64,000 nt of DNA from Gallaecimonas sp045291545. Its GTDB lineage: Bacteria > Pseudomonadota > Gammaproteobacteria > Enterobacterales > Gallaecimonadaceae. Under the pieces are notes generated by a model. That model did no database searches. It was not told the DNA's origin and saw nothing but the letters and a program-made list of their open reading frames with translations. Position numbers and translations under genes: made by a program. Shown one piece after another: positions 1 to 7,289 of this stretch (positions are counted from its first letter, which is position 1; each line of letters begins with the position of its first letter). The DNA lies in NCBI RefSeq assembly GCF_045291545.1, contig NZ_CP149514.1, positions 682,001 to 746,000 on the forward strand, written 5' to 3'.

Positions 1-111
1 TTTGTCGCGTTGTTGCTGCAGGTTGTAATGGCTGGCCGGTTCGGTGGCGCTAGCAAGGGTTGGCAGCGCCAGTGAGGCGGTCAGTGCCAGGGCAAGGGCA
101 GTGTGTTTCAT
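1..111 (-). CDS. N-terminal part of an exported protein, cut by window edge
   Basis: An open frame starts at an ATG at 109-111 and runs off the left edge, giving 37 visible residues. It opens with Met-Lys-His-Thr, continues with an Ala/Leu-rich core and ends in an Ala-Ser-Ala cleavage-like site near residue 22, which is a typical Sec signal peptide. The mature part visible after it (Thr-Glu-Pro-Ala-Ser-His-Tyr) is too short to identify. The protein is probably periplasmic or outer-membrane. It is not overlapped by any better candidate and lies about 130 bases downstream of tapT on the same strand. Confidence 0.6.
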   Translation of the reverse strand, partial: MKHTALALALTASLALPTLASATEPASHYNLQQQRDK

Positions 112-240
112 TGGTTTGGGACCTCTTGTTGACGGGTCGTTAAAAAGCGCCCGCTACCTTGGCTCAGCGCGGGGGGGAGTGCAAGGGGCTGGGGCTGATT
201 TTGCGCAGTTCGTTGAATAATCCGTGACAAGTGGTGCTTG

Positions 241-942
241 TTAATCCTGCGCCTTGAGTAGCGCGGCCAGCGTAGTTAATGCCCGTTCGGCAGGTAAACG
301 CTGGCGCTTGGCGGCCAGGTAGTGCTCGGAAAATGTCTGTAACCAGGCACTTAGCAGCGAACTGTTGGCGTTTTCGCCAGCCTGCTGTAGCAGCAGTGCC
401 GCCACTTCGGCGGTACAAAGGTGGCCATCACGGTATTGTTGGCGCAATTGGTAGGCTGACAACAAAGGCTCATCGATGGAGGTGACCGGCAGGGCATCCA
501 AATACCGGCTGGTGCGCAACATCTTACGGGCCTGTTGCCAGGTGCCATCGAGGATCAGCAGTTTCACCGGGCCTGTCTCGGGTAGCGGCGTAAGCCGCTG
601 CGCAGCCACATAATGACGTGGGAAAACAATGCGCGTATTGCCTGTGCTGAACCACTGTTCCAGGCCAGCAGCAGGCTCGGTGCGATGCCACTCAAAGGCT
701 GCCGTTTCCGGCAGCACATCGCAGATGAGCTTGCCGGTATTGCTGGGCTTAAAAGGCTCATTGTGGTGCATCAGCAAGCCAAATTGCAGTCGGCTTTGCA
801 GCGTTGGCCGGTACTGGCACAGGCAGAGTCGTAGCGGCAGGCAGCACTGAGCGCAGCGCTCGACACGGGCGCCGCGGGCTAGGTAAGGGCGGCGGCTGTC
901 TTGCGCTAATTGGGCTTTGAGAGCGAGGACGGCATTCATCAT
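241..942 (-). CDS. tapT: tRNA-uridine aminocarboxypropyltransferase (DTW domain, TapT/YfiP)
   Basis: This 233-residue protein belongs to the DTW-domain family, whose E. coli member TapT uses S-adenosylmethionine to put the 3-amino-3-carboxypropyl group on U47 of tRNAs. Seen in the sequence: a Cys-rich zinc-type motif CxxCC...CLC at residues 30-42, the SNTG segment near residue 69, and the DGTW signature that names the family, followed by QQARKM. The N-terminal NAVLALKAQ...RPYLARG matches the E. coli protein closely, so I take the ATG at 940-942; a TTG lies one codon upstream and a second ATG one codon downstream. The start sits directly behind the terminator of the upstream isocitrate dehydrogenase gene. 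Confidence 0.9.
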   Translation of the reverse strand: MMNAVLALKAQLAQDSRRPYLARGARVERCAQCCLPLRLCLCQYRPTLQSRLQFGLLMHHNEPFKPSNTGKLICDVLPETAAFEWHRTEPAAGLEQWFSTGNTRIVFPRHYVAAQRLTPLPETGPVKLLILDGTWQQARKMLRTSRYLDALPVTSIDEPLLSAYQLRQQYRDGHLCTAEVAALLLQQAGENANSSLLSAWLQTFSEHYLAAKRQRLPAERALTTLAALLKAQD

Positions 943-943
943 C

Positions 944-966
944 AAAAAAAGGCCCCAAACGGGGCC
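944..966 (-). terminator. Rho-independent terminator of the isocitrate dehydrogenase gene
   Basis: A perfect 6-bp GC stem (951-956 with 961-966) with a 4-base loop is followed on the minus strand by seven T residues (944-950). It lies 22 bases after the IDH stop codon, and its T tract runs straight into the tapT start codon, so tapT may depend on readthrough or on a promoter inside the idh gene. Confidence 0.85.
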
Positions 967-987
967 TTCGGTGTAGGCGCTTGCGCC

Positions 988-1995
988 TTACAGGCGCTCA
1001 AGGATCGCCTGGGTAAACTCGGTGGTGCTGGCATTGCCGCCGAGGTCACGGGTGGTACGGTCGCCACTGTCGATAACCTCTTTGAGGGCGCTGCGGATCT
1101 TCTCTGCTTTGTCCTGCATACCCAGGTATTCGAGCATTTGGATAGAGGCCAGGATCACCGAGCTGGGGTTGGCGATGTTCTTGCCGGCGATATCCGGTGC
1201 AGAACCGTGTACCGCTTCAAAGATCGCGGCGTCTTTGCCGATATTGGCGCCAGGAGCCATACCCAGGCCACCGACCAGACCGGCACACAGATCCGAAACG
1301 ATGTCACCGAACAGGTTGGTGGTAACAATCACGTCGAAGCGTTCCGGATACATCACCAGGTTCATACAGCAGGCGTCGACGATCATTTCTTCAAAGGCGA
1401 TGTCGTCATAGCGCTTGGCCACTTCCCGCGCCACTTCCAGGAACAGGCCGGAGGTAGACTTGAGGATATTGGCTTTGTGCACGGCAGTGACTTTCTTGCG
1501 GTTTTCGCGGCGCGCCAGTTCAAAGGCAAAGGTAACGATGCGCTCAGCGCCGTCACGACTGATCACCGAAGTGGCTTCTGCGAAGGTACGGTCTTCATTG
1601 ACCTTCTGGCCAACACCGGCGTACATGCCTTCGGTGTTTTCACGCACGGTGATGATGTCGATGTTGTCGTAACGGGACTTGGTGCCTTTGAACGACAGTA
1701 CCGGACGCACGTTGGCGTACAGCTGGAATTTTTTACGCAAAGACACGTTGATGGACGTAAAGCCACCACCGACTGGCGTAGTCAGCGGCCCCTTGAGGGT
1801 AACCTTGTTCTTTTCAATCAGATCCAGGGTGGCCTGCGGCAGCAGCTCGCCGGTTTCTTCCAGCGCTGCCAGGCCCGCTTTGGCAAAGTCGTATTCAAAG
1901 TCGCAGCCGGCTTTGTCGAGAACTTTCAGGGCTGAATCGATGATGTCCGGGCCGATACCGTCGCCGGGGATCACGGTGATGCGTTGTTTAGTCAT
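988..1995 (-). CDS. NAD-dependent isocitrate dehydrogenase (IDH3/isopropylmalate-dehydrogenase type)
   Basis: The 335-residue protein is a beta-decarboxylating dehydrogenase that oxidises isocitrate to 2-oxoglutarate in the TCA cycle. It begins with the family hallmark TVIPGDGIGP, has the substrate-binding segment around GPLTTPVGGGFTSINVSLRK, the conserved RENTEGMYAG motif and the C-terminal HGSAPDIAGKNIANP metal/cofactor region. Length and motifs fit the short NAD-type IDH of Shewanella and eukaryotic mitochondria, not the 416-residue NADP enzyme of E. coli. It is transcribed alone, with a terminator directly behind it. LeuB (isopropylmalate dehydrogenase) is the main alternative, but the GPLTTP region and the lack of leu neighbours favour IDH. 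Confidence 0.85.
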   Translation of the reverse strand: MTKQRITVIPGDGIGPDIIDSALKVLDKAGCDFEYDFAKAGLAALEETGELLPQATLDLIEKNKVTLKGPLTTPVGGGFTSINVSLRKKFQLYANVRPVLSFKGTKSRYDNIDIITVRENTEGMYAGVGQKVNEDRTFAEATSVISRDGAERIVTFAFELARRENRKKVTAVHKANILKSTSGLFLEVAREVAKRYDDIAFEEMIVDACCMNLVMYPERFDVIVTTNLFGDIVSDLCAGLVGGLGMAPGANIGKDAAIFEAVHGSAPDIAGKNIANPSSVILASIQMLEYLGMQDKAEKIRSALKEVIDSGDRTTRDLGGNASTTEFTQAILERL

Positions 1996-2182
1996 GGTGC
2001 ACTGACTCCGTGCGTGTCTGTTATCTTATGCGAAAGCCATTTGTCGCCACTACTGTCGATGGGAAGGGCAGTCGGATGGCGCCTGTGAAGCGCGATTTTA
2101 TAGCATAAATACCGGCTTTTCTCCACACATTGCCTGCCATTGCCTATGCGACTTTGGGCCAATTATGGCCGCCGATATGGTC

Positions 2183-2938
2183 CTAAAGGTCACCGGGCCG
2201 TTGTGCCTGCACATTCCAGCCTAACCATTGGTACAGATAGTAACGGGTCATACCGAGATACTCATGCAAGGCAATGTCGGTCAGGGTCAGATTATAGGCC
2301 AAGGGCAGCGCACTGCGGTACGGCATCAGATAGCCTGCCCCGACCGGGGTGGCGTCAACACCAAAATGGCGAAAGTACAATGCCGCTCTGTGCAGGTGAA
2401 AAGCAGAAGATACCAACAGCTGGTTATCCGCAGCCAGGCTGGCCAGTATGGGCGCACTGAACTGGGCGTTTTGCCAGGTATTGAGGCTGCGTTTTTCAAG
2501 GCGCAATGCTTCCTTGGGAACCCCCAGTGACTGTAGCGCCTTGCCGTAGACGGCGGCTTCACTACGGCCGGTGCCGGCGGCATCGCCACCACTGACCAAC
2601 AGCCAGCAGCGGCCACCGGCGCTTTGACACTGGCGATACAAGGTAGCGGCCTTGAGTAGTCGGGCATCGGCAAATACACCGGGCGAAACCTGCCCATCGG
2701 GGCGCTTGACGGTGCCGGCACCAAGCAGAATGATGACGTTGCGTTGCCCCCAGTGCTTCACCGCCGTACCGGGGGCTGATTGCAAGGCTGCCAATAATTG
2801 CCCCGGCAGCCAGCCAGTACCCGCCAGTAAGAGCAGTAGCAGGCCACTTAGCGCTGCCGACCAGGCGGTTTTTGGCCAACGGCGCCGGGCCGCGATGGCG
2901 GCCAGCAACAACAGGGCGAGCAGTACCAGCAGGGTCAT
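2183..2938 (-). CDS. DUF218 (ElyC/SanA/YdcF-type) membrane protein
   Basis: This 251-residue protein has two hydrophobic segments at the N-terminus (about residues 3-16 and 25-42) followed by a DUF218 domain with IILLGAG, the VSGGDA loop, a SLNTWQNA segment and VSSAFHLHRA. The layout resembles ElyC and SanA, envelope proteins linked to peptidoglycan and outer-membrane permeability; the biochemical reaction of the family is not well settled. I start at the ATG at 2936-2938 because it directly precedes the hydrophobic segment, although the frame is open further upstream inside the SDR gene. It begins 4 bases after the SDR stop, so the two are probably co-transcribed. Confidence 0.75.
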   Translation of the reverse strand: MTLLVLLALLLLAAIAARRRWPKTAWSAALSGLLLLLLAGTGWLPGQLLAALQSAPGTAVKHWGQRNVIILLGAGTVKRPDGQVSPGVFADARLLKAATLYRQCQSAGGRCWLLVSGGDAAGTGRSEAAVYGKALQSLGVPKEALRLEKRSLNTWQNAQFSAPILASLAADNQLLVSSAFHLHRAALYFRHFGVDATPVGAGYLMPYRSALPLAYNLTLTDIALHEYLGMTRYYLYQWLGWNVQAQRPGDL

Positions 2939-2942
2939 GGCC

Positions 2943-3611
2943 TCACCAAGGCAGGGCCCTGCCGTCGAAGGCAAAAAACTGGCCGCTGCGCTCGGCATCA
3001 AGCGCATCGATTTGTTGCGCCAGACCGTTGGCGCTGTCGATTACATGCACCGGTGCCTGGCTGCCGCCCATATCGGTTTGAACCCAGCCCGGGTGATAAA
3101 TACCCACATGAATGGGCAGGCTGGCCCACTGCAAGGCCAGGCTGCGGGCTGCGGCATTGAGCGCCGCTTTACTGGCGCGATAACTGTATTGACCGCCACT
3201 TTGGTTTTCGCTGATGGACCCCATCACCGAACTGATAAAGGCCACTTTGCGGCCTTGCCCTGCTTCCAGGTTGGCCTGTAATGCCCGGCTCAGCAGTAAC
3301 GGAGCAGTGGCATTGACGGCAAAGCTGTGAGCAAAGGCATCGGCATTGATATCGGCTAATGTGCCTTCCCGGTACAGTACACCCGCATTGTGAATAACGA
3401 CATCTAGCGGCGTATCTGACAGTTGCCCGGCCAGTGTTGCAAAGCTGGTCGGGTCGTTCAGATCCAATGCCAGCGCCTTGGCTCCCATGGTGCTGAGTTG
3501 CTCCAGAGCGTCTTGATTACGGGCGGTGGCAAAGACCTTGTGTTCAGGAAGATAATGCTGGGTCAGGGCCAAGCCAATGCCCCGGCCGGCACCGGTGATT
3601 AAAATATTCAT
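2943..3611 (-). CDS. short-chain dehydrogenase/reductase (SDR) family oxidoreductase
   Basis: A 222-residue classical-type SDR. The nucleotide-binding TGAGRGIG motif is at residues 6-13, the NAG motif follows in VVIHNAGV, the catalytic serine sits in FISSVMG, and the YxxxK pair is in YSYRASK. It will bind NAD(P)(H); the substrate cannot be read from the sequence. It overlaps the xni stop by 4 bases (ATGA type) and is followed after 3 bases by the DUF218 gene, so it lies in a ppnN-xni-SDR-DUF218 minus-strand operon. It resembles the C-factor/CsgA-like group of short SDRs. Confidence 0.8.
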   Translation of the reverse strand: MNILITGAGRGIGLALTQHYLPEHKVFATARNQDALEQLSTMGAKALALDLNDPTSFATLAGQLSDTPLDVVIHNAGVLYREGTLADINADAFAHSFAVNATAPLLLSRALQANLEAGQGRKVAFISSVMGSISENQSGGQYSYRASKAALNAAARSLALQWASLPIHVGIYHPGWVQTDMGGSQAPVHVIDSANGLAQQIDALDAERSGQFFAFDGRALPW

Positions 3612-4351
3612 GGCTGCTCCTTAATGCGTAAGTCACTCAAAGAAAAAGGCAGTGGCAGATCGGTTTGCAGTTTCACCAACTGACGGGCCAGCCTGGCGGC
3701 CTGCTGGTGTTGCTGCACTTTGCTGACACTGCTATCAACGTCATCGGTCGCGAGGATCGCCTGAAGGTGACCAAAGCGTTGTAATAGGGCGGCGGCTGTT
3801 TTTGCGCCGACGCCGGGCACGCCGGCAATACTGTTGGTGCTGTCACCGGTCAGGGCGAGAAAATCCACCAGCTGGCTCGGCCGTATGGCCAGCTTTTGCT
3901 GCCAGTGCTGGCCGTCGAGAAACTGCCGGTTGAACGGGTCGTACTGGACAACTCCGGCGTCCAGTAACTGCGCGTAACCTTTGTCGGTAGAGGCAATGGC
4001 CACGGCAATATTATGGCTGCGGGCCGCTACGGCTAGGCTGGCAATGAGGTCGTCGGCTTCTTCGGCCTCAGGGAACCAGCTGCGTAAGCCAGCCGTTTGC
4101 CATTGGCCTGCCAGCGCACTGAAGCGAGGCGGTAAATCAGCCGGCATGGGTTTACGGCCGGCTTTGTAGTCAGGATAGCGCTGGTAGCGCCAGGACGGCG
4201 CCTGGCCATCAAAGACGGCCAGGGCGTGGGTCGGTTTCAGGGCACTTTGCAAGCGTTGCCAGGCGTTGACGCTGGCCGCTACTACCTGTTCGGCATTGGC
4301 GGCATGTAACCGGCGGATCAGGTTCAGGGCGTCAATCAGCAACAGCCGCAT
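3608..4351 (-). CDS. xni: flap endonuclease Xni (ExoIX)
   Basis: The 247-residue protein is a 5'-nuclease of the PIN/H3TH family, similar to the separate flap endonuclease Xni (YgdG) rather than to DNA polymerase I. Visible motifs are the N-terminal LLLIDALNLIRR, the acidic cluster EAEEADDLIASLA, STDKGYAQLL and the helix-hairpin-helix GVPGVGAKTAAALLQRFG. The family removes 5' flaps during DNA repair and replication. One base separates it from ppnN upstream, and it overlaps the SDR gene downstream; the ppnN/xni pairing is also found in E. coli (ygdH-ygdG). Confidence 0.92.
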   Translation of the reverse strand: MRLLLIDALNLIRRLHAANAEQVVAASVNAWQRLQSALKPTHALAVFDGQAPSWRYQRYPDYKAGRKPMPADLPPRFSALAGQWQTAGLRSWFPEAEEADDLIASLAVAARSHNIAVAIASTDKGYAQLLDAGVVQYDPFNRQFLDGQHWQQKLAIRPSQLVDFLALTGDSTNSIAGVPGVGAKTAAALLQRFGHLQAILATDDVDSSVSKVQQHQQAARLARQLVKLQTDLPLPFSLSDLRIKEQP

Positions 4352-4352
4352 G

Positions 4353-5711
4353 TCAGTGCCGTTCCAGGGTATAGCAGGGCTCGTAGGTGGTACCGGGTAA
4401 CTTCATGCGGCCATGGGCGACAAAGTCTTTTAGCAGCGTGTCCATGCTGGCCATCAGTAAAGGGTCACCATCGATGCGGAACGGGCCGTGCTTTTCCACC
4501 GCGTGGATCCCCTGTTCCTTGACGTTACCAGCAACGATCCCGGAAAAGACTTTGCGCAGGTTAGCGGCCAGGGCGGCTTTATGCTGATGCAAATGTAACG
4601 GCAGGCTGGCCATGGCATCATGGCTCGGTTCGAAGGGCAACTGTAGCTCCGGCTCAATGCGCAGTGACCAGTTAAAGTAGTATGCGTCGCCTTCGGTGCG
4701 CCGGTAGGTCAGTACCTGCGGCATGGCGTTTTTCAGGTGCCGGGCCACTTCATCCGGGTCATCAATGATCACCCGGTAATGCTCAGCGGCTTCCGGCCCG
4801 AGCGTAGTCTGAATAAAATCATCCAGGCGCTTGAAGTAACCGGCACTGGAGGCCGGGCCGGTGAACACCAGCGGCAGTACCTGTTTGGCGTTTTCCGGGT
4901 GCATCATTACCCCCAGCAGATACAACACCTCTTCAACGGTGCCGACGCCACCGGGGAAGACAATAATGCCATGCGCCAGGCGCACAAAGGCTTCCAGGCG
5001 TTTTTCAATGTCCGGCATGATGATCAGTTCATTGACGATGGGGTTGGGCGGTTCGGCGGCGATGATCGACGGTTCGGTCAAACCCATATAACGGGCGCCG
5101 GTGACGCGTTGCTTGGCATGGCCGATCGTTGCCCCGCGCATTGGTCCTTCCATGGCCCCTGGCCCGCAGCCAGTAACAATATTCAGTTCGCGCAGTCCTA
5201 ACTGATAACCGACTTCGTGGCAGTATTGGTACTCTTCGTCACTGATCGAATGGCCACCCCAGCACACCACCATGTTCGGAACACTGCTGGGTTGCAAGGA
5301 GCCGGCATTGCGCAAGATGGCAAAGACCAAATTGGTGATATGGCTGGCTTTGGTGAGGTTATAGTCGTGGCGCCGTTCCAGATGCGAGGACACATAAAGA
5401 ATGTCGCGCAATACCGAAAACAGCCCTTCATGAATACCGCGGATCAGCTGACCGTCGACAAAGGCTTCGGCTGGCGGGTTAACCAGTTCCAGCTTGACGC
5501 CGCGCTCACGGCGCAAGACATTGACTTCGAAGGTTCTGAATCTTTCCAGTATTTCTTTACTGGAGTCGGTCTGGCTACCGGAATTAAGTACTGCCAGACA
5601 ACAATTGCGAAACAGCTGGTAAAGGCTCGAACGGGAGCTGGCCTTGAGGCTGTCCACTTCCATCTGTGACAGCAGACTCATGCTGCCAATCGGGCTGAGC
5701 TGTACGATCAT
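4353..5711 (-). CDS. ppnN: pyrimidine/purine nucleotide 5'-monophosphate nucleosidase PpnN
   Basis: This 452-residue protein is the LOG-family nucleosidase YgdH/PpnN, which splits nucleoside monophosphates into base and ribose 5-phosphate and in E. coli is controlled by (p)ppGpp. The N-terminal regulatory part (MIVQLSPIGSMSLLSQ...) is well conserved. The catalytic LOG domain shows GCGPGAMEG at residues 181-189 and PGGVGTVEE at 253-261, the substrate-binding and catalytic loops. It follows a diguanylate cyclase gene after 2 bases and precedes xni by 1 base, so all are likely on one transcript. Confidence 0.93.
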   Translation of the reverse strand: MIVQLSPIGSMSLLSQMEVDSLKASSRSSLYQLFRNCCLAVLNSGSQTDSSKEILERFRTFEVNVLRRERGVKLELVNPPAEAFVDGQLIRGIHEGLFSVLRDILYVSSHLERRHDYNLTKASHITNLVFAILRNAGSLQPSSVPNMVVCWGGHSISDEEYQYCHEVGYQLGLRELNIVTGCGPGAMEGPMRGATIGHAKQRVTGARYMGLTEPSIIAAEPPNPIVNELIIMPDIEKRLEAFVRLAHGIIVFPGGVGTVEEVLYLLGVMMHPENAKQVLPLVFTGPASSAGYFKRLDDFIQTTLGPEAAEHYRVIIDDPDEVARHLKNAMPQVLTYRRTEGDAYYFNWSLRIEPELQLPFEPSHDAMASLPLHLHQHKAALAANLRKVFSGIVAGNVKEQGIHAVEKHGPFRIDGDPLLMASMDTLLKDFVAHGRMKLPGTTYEPCYTLERH

Positions 5712-5713
5712 AG

Positions 5714-7255
5714 TTAGTCCTGGTTGATGATCACGACCTTGTCACGGCCACCATGCTTGGCCTGGTACAGAGCCTGATCGGCCCGCTCAAAGGCGGCCAT
5801 CGGCTGTTCGTAAGGTTGTACCTGCGTTGCGCCAATTGAGATAGTGATGCGCACGTCCTCATCGCGAAATTTAAACGGGATCTGGCGAACGGTTCCGGCC
5901 ATTTTCTCCAGCGGCCGGTGAATATCCTCATCGCTCAGTTCCGGGAATAAAATCACAAACTCCTCGCCACCATAACGGGCAATGAAGTCGGTTTCACGCA
6001 AACAACGGCGCAGGCTGTGGGCAATAAAGCGCAGGGTTTTATCACCGGCCGTATGGCCGTAGCTGTCGTTAATGTCCTTGAAGTGATCGATATCGATAAC
6101 CGCCATCCAAAGCGGGTGACCAAAACGCTGTAAGCGTTTGTGCTCTACCGACAATCGTTCATCAAAGGCGGCCCGGTTAGGGAGCTGGGTCAGGCTGTCG
6201 GTCAGGCTGTCAATGCGCTGCTGGGCCAGTCGGTCACGGTACTGTTCGGCGGCGCTTTCCAGATTGGCCAGTTGTTGTTCCATGTTGCTCAGGCGTTGTT
6301 GTTGTGTCTGCCAGGCTTCGCTTTCCAGCTGCTGTTTTTGCTGCCACAACACTGTCAGTTGCCCCAGCGTATCACAGACCTCATCCCAGCCGCTGACTGC
6401 AGCGGCATCATTGAGGCTGCTTAGCTGGGCACTGATGTCTTCGTTGAGCGTGGCCATGGCTTTGGATTGCTTTTCACAGCTACTGAGCACATCACTTGCC
6501 TGCTGGTGCAGGCTGATCAGGTTGGCACTGACTTGGCTGAGGTAACGTTTGGCTTGCTGGCGTTCATCATCCAGCACCCGCACCATGATTTTCAGAAACT
6601 CCAGGCACAGATTCATCAAGGCGTCGCGATTCATGGGTGCCAGTAATTGGCGACGGATCTGATGTAAATCGTGGTCGGCACCGGACAGCCGCAACCGCGA
6701 CACCAGCGACATCAGCTCGTCCATCATGTCGGCTTCGCTGGTTGTCTGGCTCATTGCTATACCATCGGGGGTGCGGCGCTGCAAAGAGACTACCTTCAGG
6801 AGCAGGCTGAGTGCATCCTGGGTGGTGGGCAGCAACCGATAAAGACTGACCCGGGGCAGGTACAGTTCGGCCATCAGGCTCTTTAGCTGTCGGCGCAGGT
6901 CACCGGGCAGGCCGTTGAGATGGTGGAGCTGTTTGAGGGTTTCGTTGAGGCTGTTTTGCCAGCCGCTAAGGCGTTGTTCGTGCTGACTTTGCTGCTGGCG
7001 CAGGTATTCGCTGATAGCAGTGAGTTGGTTTTGGTAGCGGCCGAGATTATCAGTGTGATTGAGCAGGCTGCTGAGCCGGTGCAGATGGTTATCAAGTTCA
7101 GGGTCCAGACCATAACTGAGATGGCTGATGCGTTGAACCAATTGCCCCAGGGTAGCCAACTGCTGGTGGTATTCCTGCTGCTGTTTTTCTTGTTGTCGCA
7201 GACTGCTGGCGAGACGTTCTCGCAACTTGGCGTCCAGATCGATCGGCTCACTCAT
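5714..7255 (-). CDS. diguanylate cyclase, soluble, coiled-coil N-terminus
   Basis: This 513-residue protein makes cyclic di-GMP from two GTP. The C-terminal GGDEF domain starts at DSLTQLPNRAAF and carries an intact GGEEF active site at residues 429-433; an RETD inhibitory-site motif lies five residues upstream (420-423), so product feedback is expected. The first 330 residues contain no transmembrane segment and are rich in Gln, Leu and Glu with heptad-like patterning. They look like a helical dimerisation or sensing region that I cannot assign to a named domain. The gene lies 34 bases after the TPR/degenerate-GGDEF gene and 2 bases before ppnN. Confidence 0.9.
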   Translation of the reverse strand: MSEPIDLDAKLRERLASSLRQQEKQQQEYHQQLATLGQLVQRISHLSYGLDPELDNHLHRLSSLLNHTDNLGRYQNQLTAISEYLRQQQSQHEQRLSGWQNSLNETLKQLHHLNGLPGDLRRQLKSLMAELYLPRVSLYRLLPTTQDALSLLLKVVSLQRRTPDGIAMSQTTSEADMMDELMSLVSRLRLSGADHDLHQIRRQLLAPMNRDALMNLCLEFLKIMVRVLDDERQQAKRYLSQVSANLISLHQQASDVLSSCEKQSKAMATLNEDISAQLSSLNDAAAVSGWDEVCDTLGQLTVLWQQKQQLESEAWQTQQQRLSNMEQQLANLESAAEQYRDRLAQQRIDSLTDSLTQLPNRAAFDERLSVEHKRLQRFGHPLWMAVIDIDHFKDINDSYGHTAGDKTLRFIAHSLRRCLRETDFIARYGGEEFVILFPELSDEDIHRPLEKMAGTVRQIPFKFRDEDVRITISIGATQVQPYEQPMAAFERADQALYQAKHGGRDKVVIINQD

Positions 7256-7289
7256 CGGACAGCATCACTTTTTATAGGTTATGGCCATT

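Noticed and set aside
143..175. Possible terminator between tapT and the exported protein
   Set aside because: A 5-bp CCCGC/GCGGG stem with a large loop before five T on the minus strand is too weak to call with confidence.
910..1935. 341-codon plus-strand frame opposite the isocitrate dehydrogenase gene
   Set aside because: It is a shadow of the conserved IDH in the opposite strand; the translation is rich in His, Gln, Arg and low-complexity runs and matches no family.
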